51,314 nt of DNA from an uncultured Ruminococcus sp. GTDB taxonomy: Bacteria; Bacillota; Clostridia; Oscillospirales; Ruminococcaceae. Positions 31,922 to 41,193 of this stretch are shown one piece after another (the first letter of the stretch is position 1; each line of letters starts with the position of its first letter). A program made the translations under genes and the position numbers. The DNA lies in assembly GCA_937926145.1 (NCBI GenBank), contig CALANW010000107.1:1-51314 (forward strand), written 5' to 3'. Below the pieces are notes generated by a model. It did not search any database. It saw only the letters and a list, made by a program, of their open reading frames with translations, and was not told the origin of the DNA.

Positions 31922-34735
31922 ATGGCGCAGGATTTTAATTCAACTATCAATCTTCCGAAAACGGAATTCTCAATGAGAGGAAATCTTGTTCAGAAAGAAC
32001 CCGCTATGCTCGAGGATTGGGCAAAAAACAAAACATATTACAAAATGATCGAGAAGAACAGCGCAAAGCCTAAGTACGTTCTTCACGACGGCCCTCCGTA
32101 TGCAAACGGCGATATCCATATGGGTACTGCTCTTAATAAGGTACTTAAGGATATTATTGTTCGCTATAAAAATATGAGCGGTTTCTGCTCACCGTATATC
32201 CCCGGTTGGGATACACACGGACTTCCTATCGAGCTTAAAGCGCTCAAAGCACTCGGCGTTGATAAGGGAGCTATTTCTCCCGTTGAGCTTCGTAAGCACT
32301 GCCACGAATATGCTCTCACACAGGTAGAAAATCAGAAGAAGCAGTTCGTAAGACTTGGCGTTTGGGGCGATTTTGACGATCCTTACCTCACACTTAAGCC
32401 CGGCTTTGAAGCTAACGAGATCGAAGTTTTCGGTGAGATGTACAAGAAAGGTTATATCTACAAGGGATTAAAGCCTGTTTACTGGTGTCCTGACTGCCAG
32501 ACGGCTCTTGCAGAAGCTGAGATCGAATACGCAAACGACCCCTGCCACTCCATTTATGTAAAGTTCAAGGTATCGGATGACAAGGGCAAGTTCACAGCAA
32601 TGGGACTTGATCTTGACAAGACATTCTTTGTTATCTGGACAACAACGACCTGGACACTTCCGGGCAACCTTGCTATCTGCCTTGGTCCTGATTATGAATA
32701 TACAGTTGTAAAGGCAAACGGTGAGAACTACATTATGGCTGCTGAACTTGTCAAGCCGACAATGGAAGCTGCAAAGATAGAAGACTACACTACCGAAGGC
32801 TCATTCACAGGTAAAGAGCTCGAATATATGAAAGCTGCTCACCCATTTATGGGAAGAGATTCTCTCGTTATCGTTGGCGATCACGTTACGCTTGAAAGCG
32901 GTACAGGATGCGTTCATACAGCTCCTGGCTTCGGTGTAGACGACTTTGAAGTATGCAAGAAATATCCTGAGATCGGCATTGTTGTTCCTGTTGACGCAAA
33001 GGGTATCCAAACTCCTGAGGCAGGCAAATATGCAGGCCTTTCTACCACAGATTCCAACAAGATCATTGCTAAGGATCTTGAAGAGAGCGGCGCACTTTTC
33101 GCACTCGAAAAGATCGTCCACCAGTATCCTCACTGCTGGAGATGTAAGAATCCTATCCTTTTCAGAGCAACTGAACAGTGGTTCTGTTCCGTAAAGGGCT
33201 TTAAGGATAATGCTATCGAAAACATCAGCAAGGTTCAGTGGATACCTGAATGGGGCGAAGAGCGTATCAAGGGTATGGTAAACGACAGAAGTGACTGGTG
33301 TATTTCCCGTCAGAGAACATGGGGCGTGCCTATCCCGGTATTCTACTGCAAGGACTGCGGCAAGCCTATCGTTACAGATGAAACTATCAAGAAGACTTCC
33401 GAACTCTTCCGCAAAGAGGGTTCTGACGCTTGGTATATCCACGATGTAAAGGATCTCATTCCTGAGGGACTTAAGTGCGAATGCGGCTGCACAGAATTTG
33501 TCAAGGAAACAGATATCTTTGACGTTTGGTTCGACAGCGGCGTTACACATAAGGCTGTTATGGAAGAACGCGGATTTGATACACCTGTTGACCTTTATCT
33601 CGAGGGTGCAGACCAGTACAGAGGTTGGTTCCAGTCCTCACTCCTCACATCTTCCGCTATCTATGGCAGAGCACCTTACAAGGCTGTATGTACTCACGGC
33701 TGGGTAGTTGACGGCGAGGGTAAGACAATGCATAAATCCCTCGGAAACGGTGTTGACCCGAGCGAGATCACAGATAAATACGGCGCAGATATCCTCAGAC
33801 TTTGGGTCGCTTCTTCCGATTATCACGCTGATGTTCGTTTCTCAAATGAAATTCTTAAGCAGCTTACCGATACCTATAAGAAGATCCGTAACACTGCACG
33901 TTATATCCTCGGAAACCTCGGCGACAGCAATGGTTTCGATGTAAAGAATGATATTGTTCCTATAAATGAACTTCATGAAATCGATAAGTGGGCATTGCTC
34001 CGCCTTAACGCTCTTATCGAAAAGTGCAAGGCTGCTTACGATGCATTTGATTTTCATGTTGCAATTCACGGAATCCATAATTTCTGTGTAACAGATATGT
34101 CCAACTTCTATCTTGATATCATCAAGGACAGACTTTACTGCACGGGCGAAAAATCCGCTGACAGGCGCGCTGCTCAGACAGCAATGTACTACATCATCAG
34201 CGCCCTTTCCCGTCTTGTTGCTCCTGTTCTTGCTTTCACAGCAGAAGAAATTTGGAAGTATATGCCACATTCTGAAACAGACGATACAAACAGCGTTATG
34301 ATGAATGACTTCCCGACACCAATTGACGTTCAGGTCGATGATGCATTTGTTGAGAAGTGGAATTTCATCTACCAGCTCCGTGCTGATGCAACAAAGGCAC
34401 TCGAAGTTAAGCGTGCTGACAAGTTTATCGGAGCTTCACTTGAAGCAAAGGTAATTATCCATGTAAATGGTGATGCTTCACTTCATGCAAAGCTTGACAG
34501 CTACTCCGATATTCTTGCAAAGGTATTCATTGTTTCGGGCGTTGAGATCATTGACGGTGGTAACGGTGAATTCAAGAGCGACTTTATGGCTGACAACCTT
34601 TCTTATGATGTTGCAAAGGCTGACGGCGAAAAGTGCGAAAGATGCTGGATCTACTCCAAGTCTGTTGGAAAGAACGTTCTTTATCCTACACTTTGCGACC
34701 GCTGCGCAGAAGAAGTAGCAAAAATTTTAAAGTAA
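31922..34735 (+). CDS. ileS: isoleucyl-tRNA synthetase
   Basis: Class I synthetase charging tRNA-Ile, with an editing domain. The 937-residue product has the HIGH region as PYANGDIHMGTALNKVLKD, the editing domain (about 180-390), WCISRQRTWGVPIP, the KMSKS region as KTMHKSLGNGVDPSEI, and a C-terminal zinc module CERCWIYSKSVG / CDRCAEEV. HMGT and MHKS are variants of the signature motifs of a kind I have seen in Clostridia. AAGGAG precedes the ATG. Confidence 0.97.
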   Translation: MAQDFNSTINLPKTEFSMRGNLVQKEPAMLEDWAKNKTYYKMIEKNSAKPKYVLHDGPPYANGDIHMGTALNKVLKDIIVRYKNMSGFCSPYIPGWDTHGLPIELKALKALGVDKGAISPVELRKHCHEYALTQVENQKKQFVRLGVWGDFDDPYLTLKPGFEANEIEVFGEMYKKGYIYKGLKPVYWCPDCQTALAEAEIEYANDPCHSIYVKFKVSDDKGKFTAMGLDLDKTFFVIWTTTTWTLPGNLAICLGPDYEYTVVKANGENYIMAAELVKPTMEAAKIEDYTTEGSFTGKELEYMKAAHPFMGRDSLVIVGDHVTLESGTGCVHTAPGFGVDDFEVCKKYPEIGIVVPVDAKGIQTPEAGKYAGLSTTDSNKIIAKDLEESGALFALEKIVHQYPHCWRCKNPILFRATEQWFCSVKGFKDNAIENISKVQWIPEWGEERIKGMVNDRSDWCISRQRTWGVPIPVFYCKDCGKPIVTDETIKKTSELFRKEGSDAWYIHDVKDLIPEGLKCECGCTEFVKETDIFDVWFDSGVTHKAVMEERGFDTPVDLYLEGADQYRGWFQSSLLTSSAIYGRAPYKAVCTHGWVVDGEGKTMHKSLGNGVDPSEITDKYGADILRLWVASSDYHADVRFSNEILKQLTDTYKKIRNTARYILGNLGDSNGFDVKNDIVPINELHEIDKWALLRLNALIEKCKAAYDAFDFHVAIHGIHNFCVTDMSNFYLDIIKDRLYCTGEKSADRRAAQTAMYYIISALSRLVAPVLAFTAEEIWKYMPHSETDDTNSVMMNDFPTPIDVQVDDAFVEKWNFIYQLRADATKALEVKRADKFIGASLEAKVIIHVNGDASLHAKLDSYSDILAKVFIVSGVEIIDGGNGEFKSDFMADNLSYDVAKADGEKCERCWIYSKSVGKNVLYPTLCDRCAEEVAKILK

Positions 34736-34742
34736 AGAAATA

Positions 34743-34769
34743 GTGCAGACCGATAATTTCGGTCTGCAC
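34743..34769 (+). promoter_or_regulatory. 11-bp hairpin directly in front of the lspA start
   Basis: GTGCAGACCGA (34743-34753) pairs perfectly with TCGGTCTGCAC (34759-34769) around a 5-base loop. It ends one base before the lspA ATG and occupies the place where a ribosome binding site would be. No T run follows, so a terminator is unlikely. Confidence 0.6.
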
Positions 34770-34770
34770 C

Positions 34771-35265
34771 ATGGATATTTATATGTTGATTATTTCAATT
34801 GCAATAATTGTACTCCTTATTGCTGCCGACCAGTTCCTTAAATATTTTATGGTGAATACGGTTTTTGCCGAGGTATCCTCACGTGATTTTATCAAATTTG
34901 GTGACCTCGATGTGATCGGACTTCGCTATGTAGAAAATAGGGGAGCGGCGTTCAGCAGCTTTGAGGGGGCACGTTGGTTTCTGATAATCCTCACGCTTGC
35001 ACTGATAGTTCTTCTCACCGTTTGGGTGATAAAGGACAAGAAAAAAAATCCATTTATGGTTTATAGTGCAGCAGCAGTTATCGCAGGAGGAATCGGAAAT
35101 CTTATCGACCGCATAAGGCTCGGCTATGTTATCGATTATATCGAAGTTAGACTCTTCAATTTTGCTATATTCAATTTTGCCGATATTTGTGTTGTCCTTG
35201 GTGCTATCTGCCTTGTGATCTATGTTTGCTTTATTGAAAACAAATCGGAGAAACAACATGGATGA
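34771..35265 (+). CDS. lspA: lipoprotein signal peptidase
   Basis: Membrane aspartyl protease (SPase II) that removes signal peptides from prolipoproteins. The 164-residue product has four hydrophobic segments. The catalytic aspartates lie in GGIGNLIDRIRLGYVIDYI and FNFADICVVLG, and ENRGAAFSSF is conserved. No Shine-Dalgarno sequence lies upstream of the ATG at 34771 or the in-frame ATG at 34783; a strong hairpin is there instead. It overlaps the next gene by 8 bases. Confidence 0.94.
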   Translation: MDIYMLIISIAIIVLLIAADQFLKYFMVNTVFAEVSSRDFIKFGDLDVIGLRYVENRGAAFSSFEGARWFLIILTLALIVLLTVWVIKDKKKNPFMVYSAAAVIAGGIGNLIDRIRLGYVIDYIEVRLFNFAIFNFADICVVLGAICLVIYVCFIENKSEKQHG

Positions 35266-36175
35266 GTTTTTCTTTACCGTAGAAAACCTCGAAAACGGGG
35301 AACAGATACGAATTGACAAATGGCTGAGCGACAATTGTGCTGATCTTACGCGTTCAATGCTACAAAAGCTTATAAAAGACGGTCAGGTCACGCTTAATGG
35401 CAAAACTGTCAGCAAAAGCTGTTCCGTAAAAAATGGAGATAATATTTCCGTAATTGTACCTGAGCCTACAGAACTTGATGTAACGGCTGAAAATATCCCG
35501 ATAGAAATAGTCTATGAAGACGATGATCTTCTCGTTGTAAATAAGCCAAAAGGAATGGTTGTTCACCCTGCATCAGGTAATTACAGCGGAACGTTGGTCA
35601 ATGCTTTGCTCTATCACTGCAAGGACAGACTCTCATCTATCAATGGAGTTATACGTCCCGGAATAGTTCATCGAATCGACAAAAATACCAGCGGGCTTTT
35701 GATAGTTGCAAAGACAGACCGTGCACATCTTGGACTTGCTGAGCAAATAAAGGCTCATACATTTACACGAGAGTATCAAGCCGTAATATGCGGTCGTCTA
35801 AAAGAAAGTCACGGTATTATCGAAGCTCCTATAGGCAGACATCCTGTTGACCGAAAAAAAATGTGCGTGACTGAGAAAAATTCAAAGCCTGCAAAGACGG
35901 AATATACTGTTCTTGAAGAATACAATGGCTATTCGCTTGTAAAGTTAAAACTCTTTACAGGAAGGACTCATCAGATACGAGTACACATGGCATATATAGG
36001 TCACCCTGTATTTGGTGATGATGTTTACGGAAAACCGTCCAAACTCTGTGAAGGCCAATGCCTTCACGCCAAGAAAATAGGCTTTGTTCATCCTGTTGAC
36101 GGAAAATATTACGAATTTGACAGTGAATTACCCGATTACTTTAAATCGGTCATCAATAAACTGAAAAAAATGTAG
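35258..36175 (+). CDS. RluD-family 23S rRNA pseudouridine synthase
   Basis: RluA/RluD-type enzyme that converts uridines in 23S rRNA to pseudouridine. The 305-residue product has an N-terminal S4 RNA-binding domain (RIDKWLSDNCADLTRSMLQ...) and a catalytic domain with the active Asp in GIVHRIDKNTSGLLIVAKT, then GRTHQIRVHMAYIGHPVFGD. CGGAG at 35246-35250 supports the ATG at 35258 over the longer in-frame start at 35222. The lspA-rluD pairing is common in bacteria. Confidence 0.94.
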   Translation: MDEFFFTVENLENGEQIRIDKWLSDNCADLTRSMLQKLIKDGQVTLNGKTVSKSCSVKNGDNISVIVPEPTELDVTAENIPIEIVYEDDDLLVVNKPKGMVVHPASGNYSGTLVNALLYHCKDRLSSINGVIRPGIVHRIDKNTSGLLIVAKTDRAHLGLAEQIKAHTFTREYQAVICGRLKESHGIIEAPIGRHPVDRKKMCVTEKNSKPAKTEYTVLEEYNGYSLVKLKLFTGRTHQIRVHMAYIGHPVFGDDVYGKPSKLCEGQCLHAKKIGFVHPVDGKYYEFDSELPDYFKSVINKLKKM

Positions 36176-36185
36176 GTTTTTAGCC

Positions 36186-37004
36186 ATGAAAGATTTATCC
36201 AATGTAATTTTTATTACTGACATGGACGGAACGCTGCTTCCTGCCAACAAGCGGCTCAACCAAAAAGATCTTGACGCAATTTTTGATTTCCGAAAATTCG
36301 GAGGAAGATTTACCGTCGCAACGGGCAGAACAGTTCAGTCTGCATCACAGTATTTCGACACATTGCAGCTTGATGAACCTATGATCGTGCTGAATGGCGG
36401 TGCAATTTATGACTGCAAGGACAGAAAATATGCATGGCAGAACTTTGTTGATTTGTCAGCATACGAAGCTGTAAAGGATATACTTGAAAACTTTCCAAAA
36501 GTCGGCGCGGAAATAGACCTCTCCGATGAGATACTTGTTCCGCAATACAGTATTCAGGAAGAATATCATATTGACATTTCTTATAAGGATATAACTCCAC
36601 GTTCAGCAGATATAAAAGACATCTCTCCCAAGGGTTGGTGCAAGGTTCTTTTTGCTGCCGATTCAGACGAGATAGATAAACTTACCGAATATACCAAGAA
36701 TAAAGGTTGGGGCAACCTGACTTTTGTCCGTTCAAGCAAATATTTTTATGAGATACTACCGAATGGCTGCTCAAAGGGTACAGCACTCAAAAAAATGCTT
36801 GAATTATACCGCGGTTATGGATATACCGTCGCTGCCTGCGGTGACTTTAACAATGATATTGAAATGCTGCAGAACGCAGATATCCCGATAGCACCTGCAA
36901 ATGCTTTGGACGAAGTGAAAAAGATCGCCTGCATGGTCACAAAAGCAGATTGTGATAACGGAGCAGTCGCCGAGGCACTTTATTATGTCATGAATGTTCT
37001 TTAA
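36186..37004 (+). CDS. Cof-type HAD-superfamily phosphatase
   Basis: Haloacid-dehalogenase hydrolase with the type IIB cap typical of Cof/YbiV sugar- or cofactor-phosphate phosphatases. The 272-residue product has motif I ITDMDGTLLPANKRL with the nucleophile Asp, motif II VATGRT, the lysine in GCSKGTALKKML, and motif III CGDFNNDIEML. The substrate cannot be told. The ribosome binding site is weak (TAGG only). Confidence 0.9.
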   Translation: MKDLSNVIFITDMDGTLLPANKRLNQKDLDAIFDFRKFGGRFTVATGRTVQSASQYFDTLQLDEPMIVLNGGAIYDCKDRKYAWQNFVDLSAYEAVKDILENFPKVGAEIDLSDEILVPQYSIQEEYHIDISYKDITPRSADIKDISPKGWCKVLFAADSDEIDKLTEYTKNKGWGNLTFVRSSKYFYEILPNGCSKGTALKKMLELYRGYGYTVAACGDFNNDIEMLQNADIPIAPANALDEVKKIACMVTKADCDNGAVAEALYYVMNVL

Positions 37005-37033
37005 CGGACATTTAAATATACGGAGGTATGAAT

Positions 37034-37876
37034 ATGGATGCAACAATAAAAAAACAGCTTGAAAAAACAGCCTGCAAAGTCAGAATGGGCGTTATCGAGG
37101 GCGTTTACAACGCTAAATCGGGTCACCCGGGCGGATCGCTCTCAATAAGCGATGTTCTTACTTATCTCTACTTTGCGAAGCTTAATGTTGACCCTAAGAA
37201 CCCCAAGTGGGCTGACAGAGATCGTTTCGTTCTTTCAAAAGGACACTGCGCTCCTGCACTTTATGCAGTTCTTGCAGAAAGAGGCTTCTTTGACAAGTCT
37301 GAGCTTAAAAAGCTCCGTCACATCGGTGCAATGCTTCAGGGTCACCCTGATATGAAAGGTACACCGGGCGTTGATATGAGCACAGGTTCACTCGGTCAGG
37401 GCATCTCTGCTGCTGCAGGTATGGCTCTCGGCGGCAAGCTTTCTTCCGCTTCTTACAAGGTTTACACTATCCTCGGTGATGGTGAGATTGAAGAAGGTCA
37501 GGTTTGGGAAGCTGCAATGTTCTCCGCTCACAACAAGCTCGATAATCTCGTTGCTATCGTTGACAACAACGGCTTGCAGATCGACGGTAAGATCACCGAT
37601 GTTTGCTCACCTATGCCTATCACAGACAAGTTTGAAGCTTTCGGCTGGCACGTTATCACAATGAACGCACACGATTTTGATGATATTGAAAGAGCTTTTG
37701 ATGAAGCTGAAAAGATCAACGGCAAGCCTGTTGCTATCGTTATGACAAGCGTTAAGGGCAAGGGCGTTTCGTTCATGGAAAATCAGGTTGGCTGGCACGG
37801 TACAGCTCCTAATGCTGAGCAGTATGCACAGGCAATGGATGAACTCAACAAAACATTAGAAAGCTTGGAGGACTAA
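37034..37876 (+). CDS. transketolase, N-terminal (TPP-binding) subunit
   Basis: First half of a split transketolase of the non-oxidative pentose phosphate pathway. The 280-residue product has SGHPGGSLSISDVL and the TPP/Mg motif GDGEIEEGQVWEAAMFSAHN with VDNNGLQIDG. GGAGG at 37022-37026 fits the ATG at 37034 with seven bases between; the in-frame ATG at 37028 is too close. The partner subunit begins four bases after its stop. Split transketolases are frequent in Clostridia. Confidence 0.93.
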   Translation: MDATIKKQLEKTACKVRMGVIEGVYNAKSGHPGGSLSISDVLTYLYFAKLNVDPKNPKWADRDRFVLSKGHCAPALYAVLAERGFFDKSELKKLRHIGAMLQGHPDMKGTPGVDMSTGSLGQGISAAAGMALGGKLSSASYKVYTILGDGEIEEGQVWEAAMFSAHNKLDNLVAIVDNNGLQIDGKITDVCSPMPITDKFEAFGWHVITMNAHDFDDIERAFDEAEKINGKPVAIVMTSVKGKGVSFMENQVGWHGTAPNAEQYAQAMDELNKTLESLED

Positions 37877-37880
37877 GAAC

Positions 37881-38831
37881 ATGGCAGATATAATCAAAAA
37901 AGCTACCAGAGAAAGCTACGGCGAGGCTCTCGCAGCACTTGCCGATGAATATGAAGATCTTATCGTACTTGATGCTGACCTTGCTGCTGCAACCAAAACA
38001 GGCATTTTCAAGAAAGCTCATCCTGAACGTTTCATAGACTGCGGTATTGCAGAAGCTAATATGATGGGTGTTGCTGCAGGTCTTTCGACAACAGGCAAAA
38101 AGGTTTTCGCAAGCTCTTTTGCAATGTTTGCTGCAGGCAGAGCTTATGAGATCGTTCGCAACTCTATCGGATATCCTCACCTTAACGTAAAGATCGGTGC
38201 AACTCATGCAGGTATCTCCGTTGGTGAAGACGGTGCTACACATCAGTGCAACGAAGATATCGCACTTATGAGAACTATTCCGGGTATGACAATTATTTGT
38301 CCTGCCGATGATGTTGAAACAAAGGCTGCTGTTAAGGCTGCTCTCGACTTCAACGGCCCTGTATATATGCGTTTTGGTCGTCTTGCTGTTGAGAATTTCA
38401 ACGATAAGGATACTTACAAGTTTGAACTTGGCAAGGGAATCCAGCTCCGTGACGGCAATGATGTAACTATCATCGCAACAGGTCTTATGGTTGGCGAAGC
38501 AAGAAAAGCAGCTGATATGCTTGCAGAAAAAGGCATCTCTGCAAGAGTTATCAATATGCACACCATAAAGCCTATCGACAAGGATATCATCTACAAGGCT
38601 GCAAAGGAAACAGGCGTTATCGTAACAGCCGAGGAACACAGCGTTATCGGCGGACTTGGTTCTGCTGTTGCTGACGTTGTAACAGAATGCTGCCCTGTTC
38701 CTGTTGTAAAGGTTGGCGTAAATGATGTATTCGGTCACTCCGGTCCTGCTGTTGATCTTCTCAAGGAATTCGGACTTTGCGCTGAAAACATTGCTGAAAA
38801 AGCTGAAGCTGCCGTAAAGCTCAAAAAGTAA
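37881..38831 (+). CDS. transketolase, C-terminal subunit
   Basis: Second half of the split transketolase, holding the pyrimidine-binding and C-terminal domains. The 316-residue product has LIVLDADLAAATKTG, ERFIDCGIAEANMMGVAAGL with the TPP-activating Glu, and GATHAGISVGEDGATHQCNED. It is translated directly after the N-terminal subunit and followed by a terminator. Confidence 0.93.
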   Translation: MADIIKKATRESYGEALAALADEYEDLIVLDADLAAATKTGIFKKAHPERFIDCGIAEANMMGVAAGLSTTGKKVFASSFAMFAAGRAYEIVRNSIGYPHLNVKIGATHAGISVGEDGATHQCNEDIALMRTIPGMTIICPADDVETKAAVKAALDFNGPVYMRFGRLAVENFNDKDTYKFELGKGIQLRDGNDVTIIATGLMVGEARKAADMLAEKGISARVINMHTIKPIDKDIIYKAAKETGVIVTAEEHSVIGGLGSAVADVVTECCPVPVVKVGVNDVFGHSGPAVDLLKEFGLCAENIAEKAEAAVKLKK

Positions 38832-38853
38832 TTTTGTAATAAAACGCAATATA

Positions 38854-38916
38854 AACGGGTACAATTTGTATTAAAGTAAGCCAAAGGCTTTCGTTTGCAA
38901 ACTGTATCCGTTTTTT
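38854..38916 (+). terminator. intrinsic terminator after the transketolase genes
   Basis: ACGGGTACA (38855-38863) pairs with TGTATCCGT (38903-38911), one G-U, continued by TTTG/CAAA past one mismatch. A nested AAGCC-AAA-GGCTT hairpin (38878-38890) sits on top. TTTTTT at 38911-38916 completes it. Confidence 0.8.
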
Positions 38917-38929
38917 GTCAGGGTGAATT

Positions 38930-40909
38930 ATGGATAAAAATATAATTGACAGAGTTAATGAATTAAGAACTACACTTGAACAGTATAATTACGAATACTA
39001 TGTAATGGATAATCCATCTGTCGAGGACTACACCTACGATATGATGATGCAGGAGCTTAAAGCGCTTGAAGAAAAGTATCCCGAGCTTGCCGATCCTAAT
39101 TCACCAACGCAGCGTGTCGGCGGCGAGGCGCTCAATGACTTTGAAAAAGTTGAGCATAAAATACAAATGGGAAGCCTGCAGGACGTTTTTGACTTTGAAC
39201 AGGTCAGAGCCTTTACAGAGCGTTGTCAGACAGAGGTTTCTGATCCCGAGTATGTAGTTGAACCGAAAATAGACGGCCTTTCGGTTTCGCTTGAATATGA
39301 AAACGGCAGCTTTGTTCGCGGTTCGACAAGAGGTGACGGTTTCATCGGAGAAAATGTTACTGCTAACCTTAAAACGATAAAATCTATTCCTCTGAAACTC
39401 AAAGAATCTATTCCTTACCTTGAAGTCAGGGGGGAGGTTTATATGTCGCTGCCTGTTTTTGATGAGCTTGTCAAAACGCAGGAAGACAACGGGGAAGTGC
39501 CGTTCAAAAATCCGAGAAACGCTGCCGCAGGCTCACTTCGTCAAAAGAATCCTAAGATTGCGGCATCAAGAAAGCTTGACATATTCGTTTTCAATATTCA
39601 GCAAATAGAGGGTAAAGAACTAACATCGCATAAACAGTCGCTTGATTTTCTCAAAAGTCTTGGCTTTAAGGTTATTGCAGATTATCAAAAAGTCGAAACC
39701 TATGAACAGGTCAAGGCGCGTATCAATGCAATAGGTGATATGAGAGGAAGATATTCGTTCGATATTGACGGCGTTGTTGTAAAGGTCGATGACTTTGCAC
39801 AGCGAACCACTCTCGGGGCTACCGCAAAAGTTCCGAAATGGGCGGTCGCATATAAATTTCCTCCCGAGGAAAAGAAAACCAAGCTGCTTGATATTGAAGT
39901 AAATGTCGGAAGAACTGGTGCGATAACTCCTGTGGCGATTTTTGAACCAGTTAAGCTTGCAGGAACAAGCGTCAGCAGAGCTACACTCCATAATCAGGAG
40001 TTTATCGATGAAAAGGATATCCGCATCGGCGACGAGATAATGGTTCGTAAGGCAGGGGAGATCATTCCCGAGGTTATTTCCTCTGTTTCGCATCAAGAAG
40101 GTTCTGAACCATATAAACTTCCCGACAAATGCCCCGTCTGCGGAGCTGAAACAGTTCGCTTTGCCGATGAAGCCGCACTTCGCTGCACAAACATCGACTG
40201 TCCTGCGCAGATAAAACGAAATATTATCCATTTTGCAAGCAAGGGCGCAATGAACATTGACGGAATGGGCGATGCGGTCGTTGGAATGTTACTTGATGCA
40301 CATCTTATCAAAAACATCGAAAACATTTACAGCCTAAACGTCAACGAACTTGAAACGCTTGAACGCTTTGGCAGAAAATCCGCTGAAAATCTTATTGCTG
40401 CCATTGAAAAATCGAAGGATAATCCGCTTGACCGTGTAATTTTCGGTCTTGGAATACGAAATATCGGCTCTGCGGCTGCAAAGCTTTTGTGTGAAAAATT
40501 CGGAAGCATAGACAAAATAATGTCTGCTACTGCCGAGGAGATCGCTGAGATAGACGGTTTCGGTGCGGTTATGTCCGAGAATGTTGAGAAAGCCTTTTCA
40601 GAAGTACATTTCCGAGAGCTTGTTAAGGCACTTCGCGAAAAGGGCGTAAAAATGGAATACACCTCGCAGAAATCAGGTGATGACCGTTTTGCAGGAATGA
40701 CATTCGTTCTTACTGGAACGCTTCCTACGCTTAAGCGTGACGAGGCTAAAGCAATGATAGAAAACTTCGGCGGTAAGGCTTCCGGTTCGGTTTCAAAGAA
40801 AACGACTTACGTTCTCGCAGGTGAAGAAGCAGGCTCAAAGCTTACAAAAGCACAGGAGCTTGGCATAAAAATAATCAGTGAAGAAGAATTTCTTGAAATG
40901 CTGAAATAA
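38930..40909 (+). CDS. ligA: NAD-dependent DNA ligase
   Basis: Seals nicks during replication and repair. The 659-residue product has the Ia domain (YEYYVMDNPSVEDYTYD), the adenylation lysine in EPKIDGLSVSLEYENG, the OB fold, a zinc finger with CPVCGAE and CTNIDCPAQ, tandem HhH motifs and a C-terminal BRCT domain (FAGMTFVLTGTLPTLKR). The ribosome binding site is AGGGTG. No clear promoter lies between the upstream terminator and the ATG. Confidence 0.97.
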   Translation: MDKNIIDRVNELRTTLEQYNYEYYVMDNPSVEDYTYDMMMQELKALEEKYPELADPNSPTQRVGGEALNDFEKVEHKIQMGSLQDVFDFEQVRAFTERCQTEVSDPEYVVEPKIDGLSVSLEYENGSFVRGSTRGDGFIGENVTANLKTIKSIPLKLKESIPYLEVRGEVYMSLPVFDELVKTQEDNGEVPFKNPRNAAAGSLRQKNPKIAASRKLDIFVFNIQQIEGKELTSHKQSLDFLKSLGFKVIADYQKVETYEQVKARINAIGDMRGRYSFDIDGVVVKVDDFAQRTTLGATAKVPKWAVAYKFPPEEKKTKLLDIEVNVGRTGAITPVAIFEPVKLAGTSVSRATLHNQEFIDEKDIRIGDEIMVRKAGEIIPEVISSVSHQEGSEPYKLPDKCPVCGAETVRFADEAALRCTNIDCPAQIKRNIIHFASKGAMNIDGMGDAVVGMLLDAHLIKNIENIYSLNVNELETLERFGRKSAENLIAAIEKSKDNPLDRVIFGLGIRNIGSAAAKLLCEKFGSIDKIMSATAEEIAEIDGFGAVMSENVEKAFSEVHFRELVKALREKGVKMEYTSQKSGDDRFAGMTFVLTGTLPTLKRDEAKAMIENFGGKASGSVSKKTTYVLAGEEAGSKLTKAQELGIKIISEEEFLEMLK

Positions 40910-40914
40910 ACTAA

Positions 40915-40945
40915 AAGGGACTTTGCGGTCAATGCAAAGTCCCTT
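40915..40945. terminator. bidirectional terminator between ligA and pspC
   Basis: AAGGGACTTTGC (40915-40926) pairs perfectly with GCAAAGTCCCTT (40934-40945) around a 7-base loop, placed between convergent genes. The T tract is short and interrupted on both strands, slightly better on the minus strand. Confidence 0.65.
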
Positions 40946-40974
40946 AAATTATATGGAGGAATTATTAGAAATTG

Positions 40975-41175
40975 TTACATTACAGATGTTCCGTTATCAA
41001 CGGGAATGATTATCGCACAAAGAATATATGCGATAGCGGCTACTCCGAACGAACAGAGTGCAAGTATCGCCCAGATAACTCTTATTACTGTTGGGTCAAT
41101 TCCAAAATAGTTTGCAAAACCTGCGCAAACGCCGCAGATTACCTTGTTGTCATTTGATCTTAAAAGTTTTTTCAT
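40975..41175 (-). CDS. PspC-domain membrane protein
   Basis: A 66-residue PspC-domain protein: KKLLRSNDNKVICGVCAGFANYFG, then PTVIRVIWAILALCSF and a hydrophobic AAIAYILCAIIIPV. PspC proteins sit in the membrane and take part in envelope-stress sensing. It follows the DUF4097 gene by 18 bases, and the PadR, DUF1700 and DUF4097 genes upstream form one transcription unit with it. Confidence 0.93.
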   Translation of the reverse strand: MKKLLRSNDNKVICGVCAGFANYFGIDPTVIRVIWAILALCSFGVAAIAYILCAIIIPVDNGTSVM

Positions 41176-41193
41176 AGCTGTTTTCTCCTTATG

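Noticed and set aside
33722..33770. Possible loss of the IleRS KMSKS motif (MHKS)
   Set aside because: As far as I recall MHKSLGN occurs in other clostridial isoleucyl-tRNA synthetases, so not taken as inactivation.
37845..38864. 339-codon open frame on the minus strand
   Set aside because: A shadow of the transketolase C-terminal subunit on the other strand.
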